From: Variovorax paradoxus
GTDB taxonomy: Bacteria > Pseudomonadota > Gammaproteobacteria > Burkholderiales > Burkholderiaceae_C
Reading direction: 5' to 3'
Length of the DNA: 64,000 nt
Assembly: GCF_018614915.1 (NCBI RefSeq)
Contig: NZ_JAGGNU010000052.1
Coordinates: 62,001-126,000 of the forward strand
Shown here: piece after piece, positions 8,583-16,722 of the stretch
Numbering within the stretch: position 1 is the first letter of the stretch
Layout of the letters: the number at the start of each line of letters is the position of its first letter
Position numbers and translations under genes: made by a program
Notes under the pieces: model-generated
Seen by the model: the letters and a program-made list of their open reading frames with translations, nothing else
Told to the model about the DNA's origin: nothing
Database searches by the model: none

Positions 8583-8600
8583 ATGACGGTTGTGTGACAG
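8583..8600 (-). promoter_or_regulatory. Pho box directed at ppx
   Basis: The minus strand reads CTGTCAC-ACAA-CCGTCAT, a 7-4-7 match to the PhoB consensus with one mismatch in the conserved positions. A weak -10 (TAGCCT, 8572-8567) follows after 10 bases, the spacing expected where PhoB replaces the -35. Confidence 0.7.
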
Positions 8601-8649
8601 CGTCACGAATCCTGCAGCCTCGCGAGGGCTCATTTCCCTCTGGAGAGCG

Positions 8650-8667
8650 GTGTCACACCGGTGTCAC
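8650..8667 (+). promoter_or_regulatory. Pho box of the pst operon
   Basis: GTGTCAC-ACCG-GTGTCAC gives two identical half-sites 11 bp apart. TAGAGT at 8678-8683 is a plausible -10 ten bases downstream. pstS starts at 8738. Confidence 0.8.
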
Positions 8668-8737
8668 ACAAGCTTCCTAGAGTTCCTCCAAGCCTCCTTG
8701 AAAGGGGGTCCTCCTGCACATCCAAAAGGAAGCTTCA

Positions 8738-9781
8738 ATGAAGACGACGTTCAAGTTTGCCGCTGCCGGGCTGGTTGCCGCGGCCCTGGCCCATGTTCCC
8801 GCTTTTGCTCAAGAAGCCACCGGTGCCGGCGCAAGCTTCCCGGCCCCGCTGTATTCGAAGTGGGCATCGGATTTCAACAAGGCCACCGGTGCCAAGATCA
8901 ACTACCAGTCGGTCGGCTCGGGCGCCGGCATCAAGCAGATCGACGCCAAGACGGTCGATTTCGGCGCTTCCGACATGCCGCTGACCGACGACGACCTGAA
9001 GGCCAAGGGCCTCGTGCAGTTCCCCACCGTCATCGGCGGCGTGATCCCGGTGGTCAACATCCAGGGCATCAAGCCCGGCGATCTCAAGCTCAACGGCCAG
9101 GTTCTCGGCGACATCTATCTGGGCAAGATCACCAAGTGGAACGATCCAGCCATCAAGGCGCTGAACGGCTCGCTGGCCCTGCCTGACGCGGCCATCGCAC
9201 CGGTTCGCCGTGCCGACGGCTCGGGCACCACCTTCCTGTTCACCAACTACCTGAGCAAGGCCAACCCCGACTGGAAGAGCAAGGTCGGCGACGGCACGGC
9301 GGTCAACTGGCCGGTCGGCGCGGGCGGCAAGGGCAATGAAGGCGTTGCGCAGTTCGTGAGCAAGCTGCCCAACGCGATCGGCTACGTCGAATACGCCTAC
9401 GTCAAGCAGAACAAGATGACGTATGCGCAGATGCAGAATGCCGCCGGCAATTTCGTCTCGCCCGACGACTCGGCCTTCAAGGCCGCCGCCGCGGGTGCCG
9501 ACTGGTCCAAGACCTTCTACCAGGTGTTGACCAACCAGCCGGGCAAGGAATCCTGGCCCATCACCGGCGCCACCTTCATCCTGATGCACAAGACGCAGGA
9601 CAAGCCGACCCAGGCCACCACCACGCTCAAGTTCTTCGACTGGGCCTACAAGAACGGCGACAAGACCGCCGGCGACCTCGACTACGTGCCGATGCCCGAC
9701 AAGGTGAAGGACACCATCCTCGGTTCCTGGGGCGAGATCAAGGATGCGTCGGGCAAGCCCGTCGCGTACTCCAGCAAGTAA
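8738..9781 (+). CDS. pstS: Phosphate ABC transporter substrate-binding protein PstS
   Basis: A 347-residue periplasmic phosphate-binding protein with a cleavable signal peptide (about 1-24, ending AFA-QE). The mature N-terminus has the family motif GAGASFPAPLY. The phosphate-contacting stretches SVGSGAGIKQI, DFGASDMPLT and RADGSGTTFLFTNYL are complete. It captures Pi and hands it to PstCA. First gene of pstSCAB-phoU-phoBR, preceded by a Pho box and an AAGGA ribosome site. Confidence 0.97.
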   Translation: MKTTFKFAAAGLVAAALAHVPAFAQEATGAGASFPAPLYSKWASDFNKATGAKINYQSVGSGAGIKQIDAKTVDFGASDMPLTDDDLKAKGLVQFPTVIGGVIPVVNIQGIKPGDLKLNGQVLGDIYLGKITKWNDPAIKALNGSLALPDAAIAPVRRADGSGTTFLFTNYLSKANPDWKSKVGDGTAVNWPVGAGGKGNEGVAQFVSKLPNAIGYVEYAYVKQNKMTYAQMQNAAGNFVSPDDSAFKAAAAGADWSKTFYQVLTNQPGKESWPITGATFILMHKTQDKPTQATTTLKFFDWAYKNGDKTAGDLDYVPMPDKVKDTILGSWGEIKDASGKPVAYSSK

Positions 9782-9797
9782 GCAGAACGGCGCGCGC

Positions 9798-10868
9798 ATG
9801 AGTTCACCTCTCGAGCGCGTGCCGGTTTCGGAGCGACCTGTGTCATCCACCTTCCCCGCCAACGCACCCACCCTCGACCTCGCGGCCGAGCGTGCGCGCG
9901 CCACTTCGAACCCGCCGCCGGCCAAGAGGCCGCGGACCGGTGCCGCCACCGACCGCCTGTTCGGCTGGGCCGCCAAGGGCGCCGCGCTGCTGACCCTGGC
10001 GATGCTGATCGGCATCCTGCTGTCGCTCCTGGCCGGCGCCTGGCCTGCCATCTCGAAGTTCGGCCTCGGCTTCCTCACCAGCAGCGTCTGGGACCCGGTG
10101 CAGAACGAGTACGGCGGGCTGGTGATGATCTACGGCACGCTGGCCACTTCGCTGATCGCGCTTGTGATCGCGGTGCCGGTGAGCTTCGGCATCGCGCTCT
10201 TCCTGACCGAGATGTCGCCAGCCTGGCTCAAGCGGCCGCTCGGCACGGCCATCGAGTTGCTGGCCGCGGTGCCCTCGATCGTCTATGGCATGTGGGGCTT
10301 GCTGGTGTTCGGGCCAATTCTCTCGACCTTCGTGCAGCAGCCGCTGCAGAAGCTGTTCGCCGGGGTGCCCTACCTCGGCGCGCTGGTGTCCGGCCCGCCG
10401 GTGGGCATCGGCATCCTGTCGGCCGGCATCATCCTCGCGATCATGATCATTCCGTTCATCGCTTCGGTGATGCGCGACGTGTTCGAGGTGACGCCGCCGC
10501 TGCTCAAGGAGTCGGCCTACGGCCTCGGCTCCACGACCTGGGAGGTCGTCTCCAGGGTGGTGCTGCCCTACACCAAGGCCGGCGTCATCGGCGGCATCAT
10601 GCTCGGCCTGGGCCGCGCGCTCGGCGAGACGATGGCGGTGACCTTCGTCATCGGCAACACGAACCAGCTCAATTCGCTGTCGGTCTTCGAAGCGGCCAAC
10701 AGCATCACCTCGGTGCTGGCCAACGAATTCGCCGAAGCCGGCGATGGCCTGCACCAGGCCTCGCTGATGTACCTGGGCCTGGTGCTGTTCTTCATCACCT
10801 TCGTGGTGCTGGCGCTGTCCAAGCTCCTGCTGGCGCAGATGAAGAAGAGCGAAGGGACCAAGTCATGA
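9798..10868 (+). CDS. pstC: Phosphate ABC transporter permease PstC
   Basis: A 356-residue inner-membrane permease with six predicted helices and the binding-protein-dependent transport signature around EVVSRVVLPYTKAGVIGG, which contacts PstB. It carries a 55-residue Pro/Ala-rich cytosolic N-terminal extension. ATG 9798 is chosen, but it has a poor ribosome site. A GTG at 9840 has GGAG six bases upstream and would shorten the extension by 14 residues. It forms the phosphate channel with PstA. Confidence 0.95.
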   Translation: MSSPLERVPVSERPVSSTFPANAPTLDLAAERARATSNPPPAKRPRTGAATDRLFGWAAKGAALLTLAMLIGILLSLLAGAWPAISKFGLGFLTSSVWDPVQNEYGGLVMIYGTLATSLIALVIAVPVSFGIALFLTEMSPAWLKRPLGTAIELLAAVPSIVYGMWGLLVFGPILSTFVQQPLQKLFAGVPYLGALVSGPPVGIGILSAGIILAIMIIPFIASVMRDVFEVTPPLLKESAYGLGSTTWEVVSRVVLPYTKAGVIGGIMLGLGRALGETMAVTFVIGNTNQLNSLSVFEAANSITSVLANEFAEAGDGLHQASLMYLGLVLFFITFVVLALSKLLLAQMKKSEGTKS

Positions 10869-10926
10869 ACACAGCCCGGCCGCCCGAAGGGGCTCGCACC
10901 GCAGCGCGCAGCGCGGAGGTTTCCCA

Positions 10927-11811
10927 ATGAGCACCGCCGAACGCCTGCTGAGCGCCAAGGCGCTCGACGAAACCCGTGCGGCAAAGTTCGCCGGCCGCAA
11001 GCGCATGAACTTCATCGCGCTCACGCTGTCTCTCGCTGCGATGGCCTTCGGTTTGTTCTGGCTGTTCTGGATCCTCTGGGAAACGCTGCGTCTCGGCGTC
11101 GGCGGACTGGCGCTGGCCACCTTCACCGAGATGACGCCGCCGCCGAACGAATCCGGAGGCATCGCGAACGCGATCTTCGGTTCGTTCGTGATGGTGATGC
11201 TGGCCACCTTCATCGGCACGCCGATCGGCATCATGGCCGGCATCTACCTGGCCGAGTACAACCCCAAGAGCTGGCTGTCGAACGTCATCCGCTTCGTCAA
11301 CGACATCCTGCTGTCGGCGCCGTCGATCGTGATCGGCCTGTTCGTCTACGCGGTGGTGGTGGCGCACTTCAAGTCCTTCTCGGGACTGGCGGGTGCGCTG
11401 GCGCTGGCGCTGATCGTGATTCCGGTCGTGATCCGCACCACCGAGAACATGCTGCAGCTGATCCCGTCCGGCCTGCGCGAAGCGGCCTATGCGCTGGGCA
11501 CGCCGAAGTGGAAGGTCATCCTGAGCATCACGCTGCGCGCCGCGCGCGCCGGAGTGGTCACGGGCATCCTGCTGGCGGTGGCGCGGATTGCGGGCGAAAC
11601 CGCGCCCCTCCTGTTCACTGCGCTCAGCAATCAGTTCTGGACCTCGAACGTGACGCAGCCGATGGCCAGCTTGCCGGTGACCATCTTCAAGTTCGCGATG
11701 AGCCCGTACGAGAACTGGCAACAGCTGGCCTGGGCCGGCGTGTTCCTGATCACCGTGGCAGTGCTCGGGCTCAATATCCTCGCGCGGATCCTGACGCGCA
11801 ACAAACTCTGA
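10927..11811 (+). CDS. pstA: Phosphate ABC transporter permease PstA
   Basis: A 294-residue inner-membrane permease with six hydrophobic segments and the EAA-type loop GLREAAYALGTPKWKVILSI. It pairs with PstC. GGAGG stands seven bases before the ATG. The 58-base gap to pstC is the widest inside the transporter operon, and no terminator is visible there. Confidence 0.96.
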   Translation: MSTAERLLSAKALDETRAAKFAGRKRMNFIALTLSLAAMAFGLFWLFWILWETLRLGVGGLALATFTEMTPPPNESGGIANAIFGSFVMVMLATFIGTPIGIMAGIYLAEYNPKSWLSNVIRFVNDILLSAPSIVIGLFVYAVVVAHFKSFSGLAGALALALIVIPVVIRTTENMLQLIPSGLREAAYALGTPKWKVILSITLRAARAGVVTGILLAVARIAGETAPLLFTALSNQFWTSNVTQPMASLPVTIFKFAMSPYENWQQLAWAGVFLITVAVLGLNILARILTRNKL

Positions 11812-11816
11812 ACATC

Positions 11817-12599
11817 ATGCCAACCACCATTGCTGCACAGCCGTCGCGCGCGAAGATCTCGGTCAAGGACCTGAACTTCTACTACGGCAAGTTCCACGCG
11901 CTCAAGAGCATCAACCTCGAGATCCCCGAGAACAAGGTGACGGCCTTCATCGGGCCGTCGGGCTGCGGCAAGTCGACCTTGCTGCGCACCTTCAACCGCA
12001 TGTTCGAGCTCTATCCGGAGCAGCGTGCCGAGGGCGTCATTGCACTCGACGGCGAGAACCTGCTGACCTCCAAGCAGGACGTGGCGCTGATCCGCGCCAA
12101 GATCGGCATGGTGTTCCAGAAGCCGACGCCGTTTCCGATGTCGATCTACGACAACATCGCTTTCGGCGTGAAGCTGTTCGAGAACCTGAGCGCCTCCGAG
12201 ATGGACGACCGCGTCGAATGGGCGCTCAAGAAGGCCGCGCTCTGGACCGAGGTGCGCGACAAGCTGCAGCAAAGCGGCTCGGGCCTTTCCGGCGGCCAGC
12301 AGCAGCGCCTGTGCATCGCACGCGGCATCGCGATCAAGCCCGAGGTGCTGCTGCTCGACGAGCCCTGCTCGGCACTCGACCCGATCTCCACGGCAAAAAT
12401 CGAGGAGTTGATCGCGGAGCTGAAAAACGAGTACACCGTCGTTATCGTGACCCACAACATGCAGCAGGCAGCACGCTGCAGCGACTACACCGCCTATATG
12501 TACCTCGGCGACCTGATCGAATTCGGTGCGACGGAAGAACTCTTCTTCAAGCCGAAGCGCAAAGAGACGGAAGACTACATCACCGGCCGTTTCGGCTAA
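11817..12599 (+). CDS. pstB: Phosphate ABC transporter ATP-binding protein PstB
   Basis: A 260-residue ABC ATPase with Walker A GPSGCGKST (46-54), Q-loop VFQKPTPFPMSIYDN typical of PstB, signature LSGGQQQRLCIARG and Walker B VLLLDEPCSALDP. It energises PstCA and, with PhoU, relays phosphate status to PhoR. ATG 11817 lies five bases after the pstA stop. Confidence 0.97.
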   Translation: MPTTIAAQPSRAKISVKDLNFYYGKFHALKSINLEIPENKVTAFIGPSGCGKSTLLRTFNRMFELYPEQRAEGVIALDGENLLTSKQDVALIRAKIGMVFQKPTPFPMSIYDNIAFGVKLFENLSASEMDDRVEWALKKAALWTEVRDKLQQSGSGLSGGQQQRLCIARGIAIKPEVLLLDEPCSALDPISTAKIEELIAELKNEYTVVIVTHNMQQAARCSDYTAYMYLGDLIEFGATEELFFKPKRKETEDYITGRFG

Positions 12600-12609
12600 G
12601 GAGAAATCC

Positions 12610-13311
12610 ATGACGGAAAAACATCTCTCCAGCCAGTTCGACAGCGAACTCAACGCCGTCTCCTCGCGCGTGATGGAGCTCGGCGGCATGGTCGAATCCC
12701 AGATCAACCAGGCCGTGTATGCGCTGTCGCAGTTCGATCCCGAAGCGGCCGACCGCGTGATGGAGACCGAGAACCGCGTCAACGCGATGGAAATCGAGAT
12801 CGATCGCGAGCTGTCCTCGATCATCGCGCGCCGCCAGCCGACGGCGCGCGACCTGCGCCTCCTGATCGCGATCTCGAAGACAACCGCCAACCTCGAGCGG
12901 GTGGGCGACGAGGCCAACAAGATCGCGCGCATGGTCAAGAAGATCATCGAGAGCGGTTCGGCGCGCGCGCTGCCCTCCATCGAACTTCGCGTTGCCGCCG
13001 ACCTGGCCTCGGGCCTGCTGCGCAAGGCGCTCGATGCCTTTGCGCGCCTGGACACGGCCGCGGCACTGTCGATCCTGAAGGACGACGACCTGATCGACAA
13101 GGAGTTCGACGGCTTCGTGCGCAAGCTGGTCACCTACATGATGGAAGACCCGCGCACCATCTCGGCAAGCCTCGACCTGCTGTTCCTGGCCAAGGCGATC
13201 GAGCGCATCGGCGACCATGCGAAGAACATCGCCGAGTTCATCATCTACATCGTCAAGGGTGCCGACGTGCGGCACACTTCGATGCAAGAGATCGAGTCCG
13301 CACTGCAATAG
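12610..13311 (+). CDS. phoU: Phosphate signalling regulator PhoU
   Basis: A 233-residue all-alpha protein made of two PhoU repeats, each with an E/D-xxx-D metal-binding helix (ADRVMETENRVNAMEIEID and a second around LKDDDLIDKEFD). PhoU bridges the Pst transporter and PhoR and keeps the Pho response off when phosphate is plentiful. AAGGAG precedes ATG 12610. It lies between pstB and phoB, as is usual. Confidence 0.96.
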   Translation: MTEKHLSSQFDSELNAVSSRVMELGGMVESQINQAVYALSQFDPEAADRVMETENRVNAMEIEIDRELSSIIARRQPTARDLRLLIAISKTTANLERVGDEANKIARMVKKIIESGSARALPSIELRVAADLASGLLRKALDAFARLDTAAALSILKDDDLIDKEFDGFVRKLVTYMMEDPRTISASLDLLFLAKAIERIGDHAKNIAEFIIYIVKGADVRHTSMQEIESALQ

Positions 13312-13327
13312 GCCCGCACCTCCGTCA

Positions 13328-14020
13328 ATGAAGAAACCCCGCGTCCTGATCGTCGAAGACGAGTCCTCGATCGCCGAGCTGATCGCCGTCAACCTGCGCC
13401 ACAACGGCTTCGAGCCCATCTGGGCGGAGGATGGCGCGGCGGCACAGCGCGAGATCGACGCCTACCTGCCCGACCTGGTGCTGCTCGACTGGATGTTGCC
13501 GGGCCAGAGCGGCCTGCAACTGGCGCGCCAATGGCGCAAGGATGCGCGCACCAAGGCCATGCCGATCCTCATGCTGACCGCACGCGGTGACGAGCCGGAC
13601 AAGGTGGCCGGGCTCGACGCCGGCGCCGACGACTACATCACCAAGCCCTTTTCGACGCAGGAAATGCTGGCCCGCATCCGCGCCGTGCTGCGGCGCCGCG
13701 CGCCCGAGGCCGTGACCGAGCGGGTCGAGATCGGCGAGCTCGCGCTCGACACCTCGACGCACCGCGTAACCTGGCAGGGCACGCCGCTCAAGGTCGGTCC
13801 GACCGAGTTCAAGCTGCTTGGCTACCTGATGCAGCATGCCGAGCGCGTGCACAGCCGTGCCCAGTTGCTGGACAAGGTATGGGGCGACCACGTCTACATC
13901 GAGGAGCGGACGGTCGACGTGCACGTGAAGCGACTGCGCGAGTCGCTCGGCCCTGCGGCGCCGATGGTCGAGACCGTGCGCGGCGCGGGTTACCGCCTCA
14001 CGGCCCAGGCCACGGTCTGA
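13328..14020 (+). CDS. phoB: Phosphate response regulator PhoB
   Basis: A 230-residue OmpR/PhoB-family regulator. The receiver domain has acidic pocket ED at 10-11, phospho-acceptor Asp54 (LVLLDWMLPG) and the conserved Lys in ITKPF. The winged-helix DNA-binding domain (about 130-230) includes the recognition region VYIEERTVDVHVKRLRESL. It should bind the Pho boxes noted before pstS, ppx, ppk and the OlsB-like gene. Only 16 bases separate it from phoU. Confidence 0.96.
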   Translation: MKKPRVLIVEDESSIAELIAVNLRHNGFEPIWAEDGAAAQREIDAYLPDLVLLDWMLPGQSGLQLARQWRKDARTKAMPILMLTARGDEPDKVAGLDAGADDYITKPFSTQEMLARIRAVLRRRAPEAVTERVEIGELALDTSTHRVTWQGTPLKVGPTEFKLLGYLMQHAERVHSRAQLLDKVWGDHVYIEERTVDVHVKRLRESLGPAAPMVETVRGAGYRLTAQATV

Positions 14021-14060
14021 GAAGCGCGCCGGGCCGGACCCGGCGGGATAATGGGCCGGA

Positions 14061-15401
14061 ATGCCGTTTCGTATTGCAACCTTCTTGATCGCCTCCCTGA
14101 TCGGAGGGGCCGCTGCCGGGGTGCCGTTCGGCTGGCGCTTCATGTGGCTGGGCGCCTGGCTGGGCGCGGTACTGTGGCTCGTGCTCGATGCCTGGCGCGC
14201 ACAGCGGCTGCTGCACGTGCTGCGCAACGATGCGGCGGGCCTGCCCTCGCGCGGCGCCGGCGTGTGGGGCGAACTGGCCGAGCGCATCCGCAAGCTGCTG
14301 CGCGAGCGCGAGCAGCAGACCCGACAGGCCGAAGACCGGCTGCAGGAATTTCTGGCCGCCATCCAGGCTTCGCCCAACGGCGTGGTGCTGCTCGACGAGC
14401 ACGGGCGCATCGAATGGTGCAACCAGACGGCCGCCGGCCAGTTCGGCATCGACGCCGAGCGCGACCTGCTGCAGCACCTCGCGAACCTGGTGCGCGATCC
14501 GGCTTTCGTGGCATATCTCGCGTCGTGGAACTACAGCCGCGACGTGGTGATCGACGCGCCTTCGCATTCGAAGGCGCACCGCAGTCATTCGATGCGCCTG
14601 TCGGTGCAAGTGCATCCTTATGCGGGCAATCGCCGCATGCTGCTCACGCGCGACATCACTTCGGTGGAACAGGCCGAGGCGATGCGGCGCGATTTCGTCG
14701 CCAATGTGTCGCACGAGATCCGCACGCCGCTGACCGTGCTGGCCGGCTTCGTCGAGACCTTGCAAAACCTGCCGCTCCACGCCGAGGAGCGCGCCCGCTA
14801 TCTGGCGCTCATGGGCCAGCAGTCGCACCGGATGGAGACGCTGGTCAACGACCTGCTGACCCTGTCGCGCCTCGAAGGCAGCGCGCCGCCACCGGCCAGC
14901 CGCTGGACCCGCGTGCGGGCGCTGATGGCGCAGTGCGAGGACGAGGGGCGAGGTCTGTCGAGCCGGCTGGCATCGCAGGGCCATCGGCTGTCGTTCTCGA
15001 TGGAGGTCGATTCCGAGATCGCCGGCGCTCCGACCGAGTTGCAGAGCGCGATGTCGAACCTGCTGAGCAATGCGATCCGCTACACGCCGGGCGGCGGCGA
15101 GGTGGCGGTGAGCTGGCGCCTCTTGCCGGACGGCAGAGGCGAATACGCGGTGCGCGACAGCGGTCCGGGAATCGCGGCCGAACATATTCCGCGGCTGACC
15201 GAGCGCTTCTACCGCATCGATCGCAGCCGCTCGCGCGAAACCGGCGGCACCGGGCTCGGTCTTGCGATCGTGAAGCACGTGGCGCAGCGACATGGCGCCG
15301 AGCTGCGCATCGAGAGCACGGTGGGCAAGGGTTCGCGCTTCGCGCTCGTGTTCCCCGTCACGCGGCTGCGGCAGACGGTCGCGCTCAGCGCCGCCGCTTG
15401 A
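14061..15401 (+). CDS. phoR: Phosphate sensor histidine kinase PhoR
   Basis: A 446-residue inner-membrane kinase with a hydrophobic N-terminal pair of helices (about 5-45) and almost no periplasmic loop. A PAS domain follows (about 95-200), then HisKA with phospho-accepting His218 in NVSHEIRTPLT, and HATPase_c with NAIRYTPGGG, DSGPGI and GGTGLGLAIVKH. The lack of a sensing loop fits PhoR, which reads phosphate status through PhoU/Pst. Its 3' end overlaps the convergent MATE gene by 17 bp. Confidence 0.95.
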   Translation: MPFRIATFLIASLIGGAAAGVPFGWRFMWLGAWLGAVLWLVLDAWRAQRLLHVLRNDAAGLPSRGAGVWGELAERIRKLLREREQQTRQAEDRLQEFLAAIQASPNGVVLLDEHGRIEWCNQTAAGQFGIDAERDLLQHLANLVRDPAFVAYLASWNYSRDVVIDAPSHSKAHRSHSMRLSVQVHPYAGNRRMLLTRDITSVEQAEAMRRDFVANVSHEIRTPLTVLAGFVETLQNLPLHAEERARYLALMGQQSHRMETLVNDLLTLSRLEGSAPPPASRWTRVRALMAQCEDEGRGLSSRLASQGHRLSFSMEVDSEIAGAPTELQSAMSNLLSNAIRYTPGGGEVAVSWRLLPDGRGEYAVRDSGPGIAAEHIPRLTERFYRIDRSRSRETGGTGLGLAIVKHVAQRHGAELRIESTVGKGSRFALVFPVTRLRQTVALSAAA

Positions 15402-16722
15402 CCGTCGACCAGAGCAGCGCGAGAAACAGCGCCGCGGTGAGCGCCAGGGCCAGCGCGCTCATGAGCCAGAACGCCAGCGGCGATTGCATGGCCGGCCAGG
15501 GGCCGATGCCCCGGTAGGCCAGCAGGTAGCTGCCGCCGAGCCCCACGCCCCAGAGCAGCATGCAGTAGAGGGCCAGCGGCATCACCGTGACCCGGTAGCT
15601 GCGCAGCACGAACACGCACAGCGTCTGCAGCGCGTCCGCGAAATGGTAGGCCGCGGTGGCCAGCAGCAGCGTGGCGCCGAGCGCCACCACGGCGGGATTG
15701 CCGGAATAGACGCCGGACAGCTGCCAGCGCAGCGCTGCCATGGCGGTCGCGAACAGCAGCGCGCAGAGAACGGTCAGCTCGAAGCCCTTGGCGCAGGCGC
15801 GGCGTGCCAGCGCGGCGTCGCCGGCGCCGAGCCAGAAGCTCACCCGCGCGCTGGTGGCAATGGCGAGCGACAAGGGAGTCATGTAGGCGACAGCCGTCAG
15901 GTTCGACGCGATCTGGTGGGCCGCCGCCGCGGCCGTGCCCAGCCGCGCGATGAACAGCGCCATCAGCGTGAAGGAGGTCACCTCGACCAGTACTGCGAGC
16001 CCGGCCGGAACGCCGAGCCGGGCGAACTGGCCGATCTGGCGCCAGTCGGGCGCCTCGATGCGTCGCCAGAAGCGGTACTCGCGATAGAAGGGCTGGCTGC
16101 GCAGCAGCCAGATCGCGCAAGCGAGCATCGCCCAGTTCACCACCAGCGTGGCCCAGCCGCAGCCCACCAGGCCCATCGCAGGCAGGCCGGCGCCGCCGAA
16201 GGTGAACCAGATCGACAGCGGCAGCTTCAGGCAGAGCGAGCCCAGTTGCAGCCAGGTCACGAGCTGGGGCTTGCCCAGGCTCTGGTTCAGCGTGCTGAAC
16301 AGGCGGAACAGCAGCGCGGGGGGCAGGGCGAAGGCAAGCACGCGCAGGTAGGCCTCGACATCGGCGCGCATGGCCAGCGGCACCTCGGCCCAGCGCAGCA
16401 GCGGCGCGGGATACAGCAGCACCGCCATGCCGAGCACGATCGCGAGGCTGCACAGGTAGAGCGCCTGGCGCGCCGAGCGCCCGACCTCGGCCGTGCATTG
16501 CGCGCCGTGCAACTCGGCCCATACCGGCAGCAGGGCCTGCAGTGCGCCCATCAGCGAGACGAAGACGCTGATGAAGATCGCCGACCCCACCGAGAGTGCC
16601 GCCAGCGCGCCTTCGGCGTAGCGGCCGGCCACGATGGTGTCCGTGACGCCGAAGGCCATCACTGCGAGCTGGCCGACCAGCACGGTCACGGCGTGCCGCG
16701 CGATCACCCGCCGTTCGCTCAA
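15385..16722 (-). CDS. MATE-family multidrug/toxin exporter
   Basis: A 445-residue membrane protein with about 12 hydrophobic helices in two MatE halves, and the N-terminal VTVLVGQLAVMAFGVTDTIVAG typical of NorM-type exporters that use Na+ or H+ gradients. The best start is a TTG at 16722 that overlaps the stop of the upstream gene (TTGA), implying coupled translation. The nearest ATG would delete the first helix. Substrate unknown. Confidence 0.88.
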   Translation of the reverse strand: MSERRVIARHAVTVLVGQLAVMAFGVTDTIVAGRYAEGALAALSVGSAIFISVFVSLMGALQALLPVWAELHGAQCTAEVGRSARQALYLCSLAIVLGMAVLLYPAPLLRWAEVPLAMRADVEAYLRVLAFALPPALLFRLFSTLNQSLGKPQLVTWLQLGSLCLKLPLSIWFTFGGAGLPAMGLVGCGWATLVVNWAMLACAIWLLRSQPFYREYRFWRRIEAPDWRQIGQFARLGVPAGLAVLVEVTSFTLMALFIARLGTAAAAAHQIASNLTAVAYMTPLSLAIATSARVSFWLGAGDAALARRACAKGFELTVLCALLFATAMAALRWQLSGVYSGNPAVVALGATLLLATAAYHFADALQTLCVFVLRSYRVTVMPLALYCMLLWGVGLGGSYLLAYRGIGPWPAMQSPLAFWLMSALALALTAALFLALLWSTVKRRR

